From NCBI GenBank assembly GCA_018608625.1, contig JABAZC010000033.1, forward strand, positions 1 to 59,898: a DNA stretch of 59,898 nucleotides, read 5' to 3'. Of this stretch, positions 52,802-59,898 are shown in pieces. The DNA is from Flavobacteriaceae bacterium (GTDB lineage: Bacteria > Bacteroidota > Bacteroidia > Flavobacteriales > Flavobacteriaceae). Below the pieces are notes generated by a model. That model saw only the letters and a program-made list of their open reading frames with translations, did not search any database and was not told the DNA's origin. Within the stretch, counting starts at the first letter, position 1. Every line of letters starts with the position of its first letter. The position numbers and the translations under genes are program-made.

Positions 52802-53026
52802 TCATTCTATGATTTCATAATCGATACTTAGTTTTCTCAAGGCTCTCAAAGCCGAGCCGGAGTTTTTATCTTCAACATTAATATCAACGGGATCTCCTTC
52901 TAGAAGGATTTCAGTCAGTTCATTTGCTAAGGATGAGTTTTTACTAGATGAAATCTCTAGTATACATTTTGTAATTGCTCTTTTGTCTGGTCGCTGTGCA
53001 TCACATGACAGTAAGTTTAGTTTCAT
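52802..53026 (-). CDS. Small protein resembling the ribosomal L7/L12 C-terminal domain
   Basis: The 74-residue protein has no signal peptide or membrane helix. Its pattern K-x-A-I-x-K-x-I-L ... SLANELTEILLEGDPVDINV ... GSALRALRKLSIDYEI resembles the C-terminal domain of ribosomal protein bL12 (K-x-A-V-I-K-x-V, L-x-E-A-K-x-L-V-E, A-x-x-L-K-x-x-L-E-x-x-G-A), including strand and helix order. This similarity is by eye. It is not bL12, since the N-terminal dimer part is absent. It converges on trhA. A ribosome- or regulation-linked role is speculative. Confidence 0.6.
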   Translation of the reverse strand: MKLNLLSCDAQRPDKRAITKCILEISSSKNSSLANELTEILLEGDPVDINVEDKNSGSALRALRKLSIDYEIIE

Positions 53027-53225
53027 AATAATAATTTATATGTGCAATATACTAGAATTGAAATTACTAATTATAATTCATCCAGTTTGTACTTTATTTC
53101 TTTTATTAATTCCGTGTTTTTTTTAATTGGTTAAGTTTTCCCTTCCTGTTTTAAGTATTGAAAGTTTAGGTGATTTTATTGTAACTTTTCTTATATTGTT
53201 TAGTCTTATTATATAAATATATTAC

Positions 53226-54152
53226 ATGAGCACACTTTTAGAAACGAAAGAAGTTTCAAAATATTTCGGAGAATTTCAGGCCCTAGATGCGGTCTCAATT
53301 CAGGTTCCAAAACATAGTATTTTTGGCCTTTTAGGTCCTAATGGAGCGGGAAAAACCACCCTCATTAGAATTATCAATCAAATAACCATGCCGGATACAG
53401 GGTCAGTTCTTTTAGATGGAGAACCTCTACAGCCGCACCATGTTCAGTATATTGGATACTTGCCAGAAGAAAGAGGCTTATACAAGTCAATGAAAGTTGG
53501 AGAACAAGCCCTTTACTTGGCACAACTTAAGGGTATGTCTTATTCAGAGGCTAAAAAACGATTACACTATTGGTTTGATAAATTTGAGATTGGGCATTGG
53601 TGGGATAAAAAGATCGACGAACTCTCTAAAGGAATGGCTCAAAAAATTCAATTTGTAGTAACCGTATTACACCAGCCTAAATTATTAATTTTTGACGAGC
53701 CATTTTCGGGATTTGATCCAATTAATGCCAATCTAATCAAAGATGAAATATTACAACTTAGGGATGAAGGTTCAACTATTATATTTTCAACCCACCGCAT
53801 GGAGTCCGTTGAAGAGTTGTGTGATGACATAGCATTAATTCATGAATCCAAAAAAATACTGGAAGGTAAGCTTGATGATATCAAACGTGATTATAAAACA
53901 AATACTTTTGAGGTAGGGTTAATGACTGAGCGTTCTGCGGCTCTCAAACAAACTATAGATGCGAAATTTAAAGTTTCAAATGCTAATTTTAAATCGTTGA
54001 ACAACGATTTAAAACTTAACATATCTCTGGGTGCTAATCAAACTCCAAACGATTTATTAGCGTTTTTGACAGCCCAATCCCAGGTGCTTCATTTCAAGGA
54101 GTTAATTCCAAATGCTAGTGATATATTTATTCAAACTATTAAAAATAATTAA
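53226..54152 (+). CDS. ABC transporter ATP-binding protein (NatA-like)
   Basis: The 308-residue protein is the ATPase of an ABC-2 exporter. It has Walker A GPNGAGKTT (lysine 43), signature LSKGMAQKIQ, Walker B LLIFDEPFSGFDP and the switch histidine in STHRMESVEEL. A C-terminal DUF4162-like region (about 225-305) is typical of the NatA/sodium-export group. Its partner permease starts two bases after the stop. The transported substrate (sodium or a drug-like compound) is not set by the sequence. Confidence 0.92.
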   Translation: MSTLLETKEVSKYFGEFQALDAVSIQVPKHSIFGLLGPNGAGKTTLIRIINQITMPDTGSVLLDGEPLQPHHVQYIGYLPEERGLYKSMKVGEQALYLAQLKGMSYSEAKKRLHYWFDKFEIGHWWDKKIDELSKGMAQKIQFVVTVLHQPKLLIFDEPFSGFDPINANLIKDEILQLRDEGSTIIFSTHRMESVEELCDDIALIHESKKILEGKLDDIKRDYKTNTFEVGLMTERSAALKQTIDAKFKVSNANFKSLNNDLKLNISLGANQTPNDLLAFLTAQSQVLHFKELIPNASDIFIQTIKNN

Positions 54153-54154
54153 TT

Positions 54155-55465
54155 ATGAATCACATTCCATTAATTATAAAACGCGAGTATTTATCAAAAG
54201 TTAGAAAAAAGTCATTTATAATAATGACTATTTTATCTCCGTTTATCATTGCAGCCATACCTTTACTAATTGGTTATTTGACGAGCCTTAATGAAGATAC
54301 AGTTAAATCTATTTATGTTTTAGACGAATCAGAATTTTTGTCTGATTCTTTTCAGTCAAATGATCAAACTATTTATACTAAGCTGACTGAGATTGATTTA
54401 GAAACAGCAAAAGCACTTTCAAATCAAGATCAAGCTTCTGGCTTACTTTATATTCCTAACAGTTCTTTAGAATCCGTTGCAGAGCTTATTAAATTTTATT
54501 CAGAAGAATCACCCTCACTGACATTCATATCATCTTTAGAATATAAAATAGAAAATAAGTTATCTGAACTAAAATTACAAAATGAAGGAATTGATTTATC
54601 TTTGATAGATGCTTCTAAAATCTATGTTTCTATAAATCAAGAATCATTTGAAGGAGTTAAGACTTCCAAAACGGGTAGTCTTATGAAGCTAGCGTTTGGA
54701 ACATTGTCAGGACTTCTTTTGTTTATGTTTATAATGATCTACGGAGGTATGGTAATGCGTAGCGTTATTGAAGAGAAAACTAGTCGTGTTATTGAAGTGA
54801 TTATTTCTTCGGTAAAGCCCGTTCAGTTAATGATGGGTAAAATTGTTGGAACTTCTTTGGTAGCAGTCACACAGGTCGTTATTTGGGCTATTTTGGGTTT
54901 TATTTTTTTTATAATACTAACAGCTGTTTTTGGGATTGATCTTACAGATTCTCAGTCTTCACAGCAAGCTCTGGTCACAGAGGCGTTGTCCAGTCCCGGG
55001 ATAGGAGATGAAATCAAAATTATTTTCAATGAATTTAGCAACTTACCTATAGCCAACCTATTTATAGCTTTTCTTTTATACTTTATAGGAGGCTATTTGT
55101 TATATACCTCTTTGTTTGCTGCTATTGGGGCAGCAGTTGATAATGAAACAGATTCACAGCAGTTTATGTTGCCAATAATGATTCCATTGATTTTAGCAAT
55201 ATATGTTGGAGGTCCTACGGTCGTTGATGACCCACACGGAACTGTTTGTACAGTTCTTTCTTACATCCCGTTCACATCGCCTGTGGTGATGTTAATGCGG
55301 ATTCCTTTTGGCGTTCCCATTTGGCAACAGTTGCTTTCACTTGCAATCCTTGTTGTAACGTTTATCTTTACCGTATGGTTTGCAGCTAAAATATACCGCA
55401 TTGGAATTTTAATGTATGGCAAAAAGCCGACTTACAAAGACCTCTATAAGTGGTTAAAATATTAA
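54155..55465 (+). CDS. ABC-2 type permease (NatB-like)
   Basis: The 436-residue protein has an N-terminal membrane helix (about 21-42), and a large extracytoplasmic region (about 45-170). Five C-terminal helices follow. The permease core has VIEEKTSRVIEVIISSVKPVQ, a conserved NatB-group segment. It is coupled to the ATPase upstream and precedes an NtrC-type regulator by 38 bases. The two transporter genes probably form an exporter whose expression the regulator may follow, but this is inference. Confidence 0.9.
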   Translation: MNHIPLIIKREYLSKVRKKSFIIMTILSPFIIAAIPLLIGYLTSLNEDTVKSIYVLDESEFLSDSFQSNDQTIYTKLTEIDLETAKALSNQDQASGLLYIPNSSLESVAELIKFYSEESPSLTFISSLEYKIENKLSELKLQNEGIDLSLIDASKIYVSINQESFEGVKTSKTGSLMKLAFGTLSGLLLFMFIMIYGGMVMRSVIEEKTSRVIEVIISSVKPVQLMMGKIVGTSLVAVTQVVIWAILGFIFFIILTAVFGIDLTDSQSSQQALVTEALSSPGIGDEIKIIFNEFSNLPIANLFIAFLLYFIGGYLLYTSLFAAIGAAVDNETDSQQFMLPIMIPLILAIYVGGPTVVDDPHGTVCTVLSYIPFTSPVVMLMRIPFGVPIWQQLLSLAILVVTFIFTVWFAAKIYRIGILMYGKKPTYKDLYKWLKY

Positions 55466-55503
55466 TTTTATTGTTACCTTACTGATAGAAAAACTATAGT
55501 TAA

Positions 55504-56667
55504 ATGTCCAAAATATTAATAATTGAAGATGAAGCATCGATCCGTCGAGTATTAGTGAAAATACTAACGGAAGAAAACACACATTATGAGGTTTTTGAAG
55601 CTGAAGATGGTTTAATAGGGACAGAAATGATTAAAAATACAGATTTTGATCTAGTTTTATGTGATATTAAAATGCCAAAAATGGATGGTATTGAGGTGCT
55701 TCAAGCAGTGAAGAAAATTAAACCAGAAATCCCAATGGTAATGATTTCGGGACATGGAGATTTGGATACGGCAGTCAATACCATGCGTATGGGAGCCTTT
55801 GATTATATCTCCAAGCCTCCTGACTTAAATCGGCTATTAAATACCATCAGAAATGCATTAGACAAAAAACAGCTAGTGGTAGAAAATAAACTTCTCAAAA
55901 GAAAAGTTAGTAAGCAGTTTGAAATGATTGGAGATAGTCCTGCAATAGAGAATATTAAATCCATCATTGATAAGGTAGCTCCAACGGAAGCTCGTGTTCT
56001 TATCACAGGACCTAATGGAACCGGGAAAGAATTGGTTGCTCATTGGTTACATCAAAAAAGTAATCGTGCAGACGGCCCTATGATTGAAGTCAACTGTGCA
56101 GCAATACCTGGTGAGCTGATAGAAAGTGAATTATTTGGCCATATCAAAGGCGCCTTTACCAGTGCCCACAAAGACCGTGCTGGTAAGTTTGAAGCTGCAA
56201 ACAGGGGAACAATTTTTTTAGATGAAATTGGAGATATGAGCTTATCTGCACAAGCCAAAGTGTTGAGAGCCCTTCAAGAGAGCCGGATTCAGCGAGTTGG
56301 AAGTGATAAAGATATTAAAGTTAATGTTCGTGTTATTGCTGCAACTAATAAAAATCTTAAAAAAGAAATTTTAGAAGGTCGCTTTCGTGAAGATTTATAC
56401 CATCGATTGGCAGTAATTTTGATTAAAGTACCTTGTCTAAACGATCGTAGATCTGACATTCCTCTACTGATAGACCATTTCACTGATAAAATTGCTACTG
56501 AGCAAGGAAATTCAAAAAAAAGTTTTTCAAAAGAAGCACTCAAATTACTTGAGTCTTACGATTGGACAGGAAATGTAAGAGAATTAAGAAATGTAGTTGA
56601 ACGTCTTATTATCCTTGGAGAATCTGAAGTTACGGTTTCTGATGTAAAATCTTTTGTCAGTAAATAA
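55504..56667 (+). CDS. NtrC-type response regulator lacking a C-terminal HTH
   Basis: The 387-residue protein has a receiver domain (about 1-120) with phosphoacceptor aspartate 54 in LVLCDIKMPKMDG. A sigma-54 activator AAA+ domain (about 143-370) has Walker A GPNGTGKE (169-176), ELFGHIKGAFTSAHK, GTIFLDEIGDM and the arginine-containing REDLYHRLAVI. The sigma-54 contact loop reads GAFTSA (216-221), with serine in place of the last glycine. The protein ends at VSDVKSFVSK, without the usual Fis-type DNA-binding domain. No histidine kinase is nearby. Activation without DNA contact, or another partner, is possible. Confidence 0.9.
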   Translation: MSKILIIEDEASIRRVLVKILTEENTHYEVFEAEDGLIGTEMIKNTDFDLVLCDIKMPKMDGIEVLQAVKKIKPEIPMVMISGHGDLDTAVNTMRMGAFDYISKPPDLNRLLNTIRNALDKKQLVVENKLLKRKVSKQFEMIGDSPAIENIKSIIDKVAPTEARVLITGPNGTGKELVAHWLHQKSNRADGPMIEVNCAAIPGELIESELFGHIKGAFTSAHKDRAGKFEAANRGTIFLDEIGDMSLSAQAKVLRALQESRIQRVGSDKDIKVNVRVIAATNKNLKKEILEGRFREDLYHRLAVILIKVPCLNDRRSDIPLLIDHFTDKIATEQGNSKKSFSKEALKLLESYDWTGNVRELRNVVERLIILGESEVTVSDVKSFVSK

Positions 56668-56737
56668 TTAAGTTTTATAATAATCTTAACGATCGTTTAA
56701 CTTTCATCCTTTAGATTTACTTAATAAAATTAGCCTT

Positions 56738-58141
56738 ATGAAATATCACCTTTTCATCCCTCTATTTTTTCTTGTGTTAGTGTCTTCTGCGCAATCTGAT
56801 GCCGACTACATAAAAAAAATTTATAAAAATGCTTTAACAGATGGGCATAGTTATGAGTGGCTAGATTATTTATCTAATGAAATTGGTGGACGTTTGTCGG
56901 GGTCCCTAAACGCGGAATATGCAGTAGAGTATACCAAATTCGAATTAGAAAAATTAGGACTTGACCGTGTTTGGCTTCAGCCAGTAATGGTTCCTAAATG
57001 GGTTCGTGGAAATCCTGAATTTGGATATATAGAAACGGCTCCTGGAAAAACTATTTCGGTCAATATATGTGCTTTGGGTGGTTCTGTTTCTACTCCTGCT
57101 CAAGGTGTAAAAGCTGAGGTTATTGAAGTTAATGGTATTCAAGAGTTAAAAGCCTTAGACTCCAACTTGGTTAAAGGTAAAATTGTATTTTTTAACCGCC
57201 CTATGCAAGCTGATTTAATACATACTTTTGAAGCTTACGGAGGTTGTGTAGATCAACGTTATAACGGCGCAGAAGAGGCTGGTAAGCTAGGAGCTGTTGC
57301 TACAATAGTTCGCTCAATGAATTTAAGGTTAGATGATTTACCTCACACAGGGGCCATGTCCTATGGAAAAACGCCTGTATCAAAACGAATCTCATCTTCT
57401 GCTATCAGCACCAATGATGCAGAAAAGTTAAGTGGAATGTTAAAGATAGACCCTAGCATTAAGTTGTTTATAAAACAAAACTGTCGTCAACTGAAAGATG
57501 TTTTGTCGTATAATGTAATTGGAGAGATTAAAGGATCTGAATTTCCAAATGAAATTATCACTGTAGGTGGCCATTTAGATTCCTGGGACTTAGGAGATGG
57601 CTCACATGATGATGGTGCAGGCTGTGTGCAATCAATGGATGTTTTGAGATTACTTCAAAACTCTGGAATTAAACCAAAGCGAACCATTAGAGTTGTTTTA
57701 TTCATGAATGAAGAAAACGGCTTAAGAGGAGGGAAGGCCTATGCCAAAGAGGCTAGTCTAAAAGAGGAAAACCATATTTTCGCATTAGAAAGCGACTCTG
57801 GAGGGTTTACTCCACGTGGTTTTACTTTTGATGGTCCAGATTATAAAGTTGATCAAATCTTTGAGTGGAAACCCTTATTTGAGCCTTATCTAATTCATTA
57901 TTTTAAAAAAGGAGGAAGTGGAGCTGATATAGGTCCTTTAAAGAAAAGTACAAATGTGCTGGCTGGATTGCGTCCAGATTCACAGCGTTATTTTGATCAC
58001 CACCATGCGGCAAATGATACTTTTGATGCCGTTAACAAACGTGAGTTAGAGCTTGGTGCAGCTACAATGACTTCTCTAGTTTATTTGATTGATAAGTATG
58101 GCTTTAAGTCCATTGTACCATCTACAAAATTAAAAGATTAA
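56738..58141 (+). CDS. M28 family exported metallopeptidase
   Basis: The 467-residue protein has a signal peptide (MKYHLFIPLFFLVLVSSAQS). A PA-domain-like insertion lies at about 120-220. The M28 catalytic domain has GGHLDSWDLGDGSHDDGAG (histidine 279 and aspartate 281 as zinc ligands, a second aspartate in DDG) and MNEENGLRGG with the catalytic glutamates. LESDSGGF and the C-terminal FDHHHAANDTFD follow. It resembles carboxypeptidase Q/glutamate carboxypeptidase-like enzymes and cuts peptides in the periplasm. The convergent gene starts five bases past its stop. Confidence 0.93.
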   Translation: MKYHLFIPLFFLVLVSSAQSDADYIKKIYKNALTDGHSYEWLDYLSNEIGGRLSGSLNAEYAVEYTKFELEKLGLDRVWLQPVMVPKWVRGNPEFGYIETAPGKTISVNICALGGSVSTPAQGVKAEVIEVNGIQELKALDSNLVKGKIVFFNRPMQADLIHTFEAYGGCVDQRYNGAEEAGKLGAVATIVRSMNLRLDDLPHTGAMSYGKTPVSKRISSSAISTNDAEKLSGMLKIDPSIKLFIKQNCRQLKDVLSYNVIGEIKGSEFPNEIITVGGHLDSWDLGDGSHDDGAGCVQSMDVLRLLQNSGIKPKRTIRVVLFMNEENGLRGGKAYAKEASLKEENHIFALESDSGGFTPRGFTFDGPDYKVDQIFEWKPLFEPYLIHYFKKGGSGADIGPLKKSTNVLAGLRPDSQRYFDHHHAANDTFDAVNKRELELGAATMTSLVYLIDKYGFKSIVPSTKLKD

Positions 58142-58146
58142 TAGAG

Positions 58147-59013
58147 TTATTTAACAAGTTGAAAGATATATCCAAAAGATATATTTCTTTGAAAAAAGAA
58201 GAATTCTTGAGATGCTGAGTCTACATCTGATGTTGTTGTTCGTATATCAGACATATTAATGTAGCCTGTTTTTATTTCACCTTGCACAAAGAAATGCTCT
58301 AAGAAAGTTAGGTTAATTCCACCTTTAAAAGACACCCCAAATCCGGATAGATGAAAGTCATCATAACGTTCTTTAGATAACAAAGTTGAATTTGTTTTTG
58401 GATATAAGAATCCTGCTCCGAAAGCTTCCAAAATATTTACTTGTATTTTTTTGGAGTCCCACTTAAAATAATCTCCAATATTATCGACTCTAGAAATTTC
58501 AAGATTTACATAGTTAAGTCCGTCGGTATGTTCAAATTGTAAAAAATCTTCATCAATTATTAGGGGTGCATTATTATATACTCCGTTAAATTGTGTTGAT
58601 GGATCTTGAATATCGATATAACCATCTATGGTGACTCCTTGGACGTCAACCATTACATACTTCATATGATCAACTCCAACAGAGAGGTTCCAGTTATCAT
58701 GAAAATAATAACCAATTCGTGCTACTGTTTGAGGGATCGTAATACTACCAGGATTTAAATATACACCTGGGTCCCATGGCGTTTGACGATCTTCTGCCGC
58801 CACATCATACAACGTGAAGTTGTAGTCATTCCCTTTAAATTGTATATCTGAATAACTGTATTGTGCTTTGTTCCATCCCCAGTAAAAATAAAACTTACCC
58901 TTATTCTGAGTTTTAAAGTTAAATTTAAGTGGGGTCGTCTCAATTTGCTTTTTCTGCGAATAACTACTGCCACTAATAGATAATAATATGCAAACAAATA
59001 ATGCTTTGTACAT
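58147..59013 (-). CDS. Predicted outer-membrane barrel protein, unknown
   Basis: The 288-residue protein has a signal peptide (MYKALFVCILLSISGSSYS). A strand-rich, aromatic barrel-like sequence (KFYFYWGWNKAQYSYSDIQF near the start) and a C-terminal FGYIFQLVK follow. No named family is recognised. It starts four bases after kdsA ends, so the two are cotranscribed. KDO synthesis is an LPS step, but a direct functional link with this protein is not shown. Confidence 0.75.
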   Translation of the reverse strand: MYKALFVCILLSISGSSYSQKKQIETTPLKFNFKTQNKGKFYFYWGWNKAQYSYSDIQFKGNDYNFTLYDVAAEDRQTPWDPGVYLNPGSITIPQTVARIGYYFHDNWNLSVGVDHMKYVMVDVQGVTIDGYIDIQDPSTQFNGVYNNAPLIIDEDFLQFEHTDGLNYVNLEISRVDNIGDYFKWDSKKIQVNILEAFGAGFLYPKTNSTLLSKERYDDFHLSGFGVSFKGGINLTFLEHFFVQGEIKTGYINMSDIRTTTSDVDSASQEFFFFQRNISFGYIFQLVK

Positions 59014-59017
59014 GAAT

Positions 59018-59836
59018 TTAAAGGGAATTAACAGTACGTCTAATAGTAGTAAGGTTAGTTAGTAGTTTTTCTAAATGATCTAAATGTAGCATATTAGCAC
59101 CATCACTTTTTGCATTGGAAGGATCAAAATGAGTTTCAATGAATAATCCATCTACATTGTTTACAATACCTGCTCTAGCAATAGTTTCAATCATTTCTGG
59201 GCGTCCGCCAGTCACTCCACTGGTCTGATTGGGTTGTTGAAGTGAGTGAGTTACATCTAAAATAGTTGGTGCAAATTGTCTCATAGTTGGAATTCCACGA
59301 AAATCAACAATCATATCTTGATAACCAAACATCGTTCCACGGTCTGTAATCCAAGCATTTTCATTACCAGCATCTTTCACCTTTTGAACCGCATGTTTCA
59401 TTGCTTCAGGACTCATGAATTGCCCTTTTTTCAGGTTTACCACTTTTCCGGTCTTAGCTGCCGCAACGACCAAATCAGTTTGTCGCACCAAAAAAGCAGG
59501 GATTTGAAGCACATCTACGTACTCTGCTGCTAGATTAGTATCGGACACTTCATGAATATCAGTAACCGTTGGTATGTCAAAGGATTCAGAAACTTTTCTA
59601 AGGATCTTAAGTGCTTTTTCATCTCCAATTCCTGTGAAACTATCAATTCTACTGCGATTAGCTTTTTTAAAACTTCCTTTGAATACATAAGGGATTTTTA
59701 AATTCTCTGTGATTTTGCACACTTTTTCAGCAATTTGCATAGCCATTGTTTCACTTTCTATAGCACAAGGACCTGCGAGTAAAAAAAAATTACCCGAATC
59801 GCAATATTTTAGTTTTGGAATATCGTTAAGATTCAT
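59018..59836 (-). CDS. kdsA: 3-deoxy-D-manno-octulosonate 8-phosphate synthase
   Basis: KdsA condenses phosphoenolpyruvate with arabinose 5-phosphate to make KDO 8-phosphate for the inner core of LPS. The 272-residue TIM-barrel protein has LAGPCAIESETMAMQIAE, the phosphate-binding FKGSFKKANRSRIDSFTG segment, NLKKGQFMSPEAMK, and a C-terminal SNAKSDGANMLHLDHLEKLL. All are standard, and length is usual. A TATATTTG word lies 19 bases before the ATG, near the window end. lpxB and lptC elsewhere in the window serve the same structure. Confidence 0.96.
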   Translation of the reverse strand: MNLNDIPKLKYCDSGNFFLLAGPCAIESETMAMQIAEKVCKITENLKIPYVFKGSFKKANRSRIDSFTGIGDEKALKILRKVSESFDIPTVTDIHEVSDTNLAAEYVDVLQIPAFLVRQTDLVVAAAKTGKVVNLKKGQFMSPEAMKHAVQKVKDAGNENAWITDRGTMFGYQDMIVDFRGIPTMRQFAPTILDVTHSLQQPNQTSGVTGGRPEMIETIARAGIVNNVDGLFIETHFDPSNAKSDGANMLHLDHLEKLLTNLTTIRRTVNSL

Positions 59837-59855
59837 AACTTTAAAATTTATGCTG

Positions 59856-59863
59856 CAAATATA
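59856..59863 (-). promoter_or_regulatory. Candidate -7 element (TATATTTG) for kdsA
   Basis: TATATTTG on the minus strand matches TAnnTTTG, 19 bases before the kdsA ATG. Only about 35 bases remain to the window end, so a -33 box cannot be fully judged. Confidence 0.5.
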
Positions 59864-59898
59864 ATCAAAATTAAAAGGTGTTATAAAATTAATAAGCT

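Noticed and set aside
1-59898. tRNA, rRNA, CRISPR array, insertion sequence or prophage
   Set aside because: No cloverleaf-like arms with a CCA-type end, no rRNA segments, no regularly spaced repeats and no transposase, integrase or phage genes were seen. This was read by eye, without a covariance-model search.

Overview
The window is a piece of an AT-rich Flavobacteriaceae-type (Bacteroidota) chromosome. I infer this from three things. The proteins include families typical of the group: GYDIA-type GHMP kinase, GSII plus GSIII glutamine synthetases, DUF2490, DUF4136, DUF5522, standalone MnmD, and a DnaJ with half a zinc-finger region. The recurrent promoter word is TAnnTTTG rather than TATAAT, and purine-rich ribosome binding sites are largely absent. 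I cannot name a genus. No rRNA, tRNA, insertion sequence, prophage or CRISPR array was seen. No gene-free stretch exceeds 300 bases; the longest are about 250-280 bases (28405-28681, 33836-34088, 51890-52156).

Layout. 1-7551: an envelope-assembly run on the + strand (coaX 3' end, outer-membrane barrel, TPR protein, LptC, small membrane protein, CNNM/CBS protein, PpiD/SurA-like isomerase). It ends at a strong bidirectional terminator. 7598-9792 (-): HMG-CoA reductase and a GYDIA GHMP kinase. 9943-16058 (+): a peptide-scavenging run (DPP-IV, two tandem POT transporters, thioredoxin-like protein). 16288-18463 (-): surE, small membrane protein, lpxB. 18622-21849 (+): tail-specific protease and an orphan DppC-type permease. 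21839-24559 (-): a DUF5522 mini-gene, hutU and a DUF4136 lipoprotein. 24679-27636 (+): PLP deaminase, glucosaminidase-LysM lipoprotein, hemL. 27631-28404 (-): CDP-alcohol phosphatidyltransferase. 28682-32745 (+): TetR-like regulator, small acidic protein, SulP transporter, beta-carbonic anhydrase and DUF2490 barrel, a candidate inorganic-carbon uptake unit. 32813-36275: divergent GSII and GSIII with unusual twin repeats between them. 36365-39511 (+): purM, prfA, pyrF. 39519-49612: assorted housekeeping genes (Lrp regulator, DUF1684, crcB, dipeptidyl peptidase III, MazG-like, BCAT, DUF4920, mnmD, TIGR01777 epimerase, grpE, dnaJ). 49670-59836: GH3 glycosidase, TrhA, an L12-like mini-protein, ABC-2 exporter, HTH-less NtrC-type regulator, M28 peptidase, an outer-membrane protein and kdsA.

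Together the window serves LPS and envelope construction (lptC, lpxB, kdsA, chaperones), peptide uptake, nitrogen and inorganic-carbon assimilation, and translation and protein folding. I found no classical defence or mobile system. The least explained material is the SulP-carbonic anhydrase-DUF2490 unit with its palindromic operator, the twin repeats between the glutamine synthetase genes, the DUF5522 mini-gene coupled to a TTG-started hutU, the sigma-54-type activator lacking a DNA-binding domain, and several small orphan proteins.
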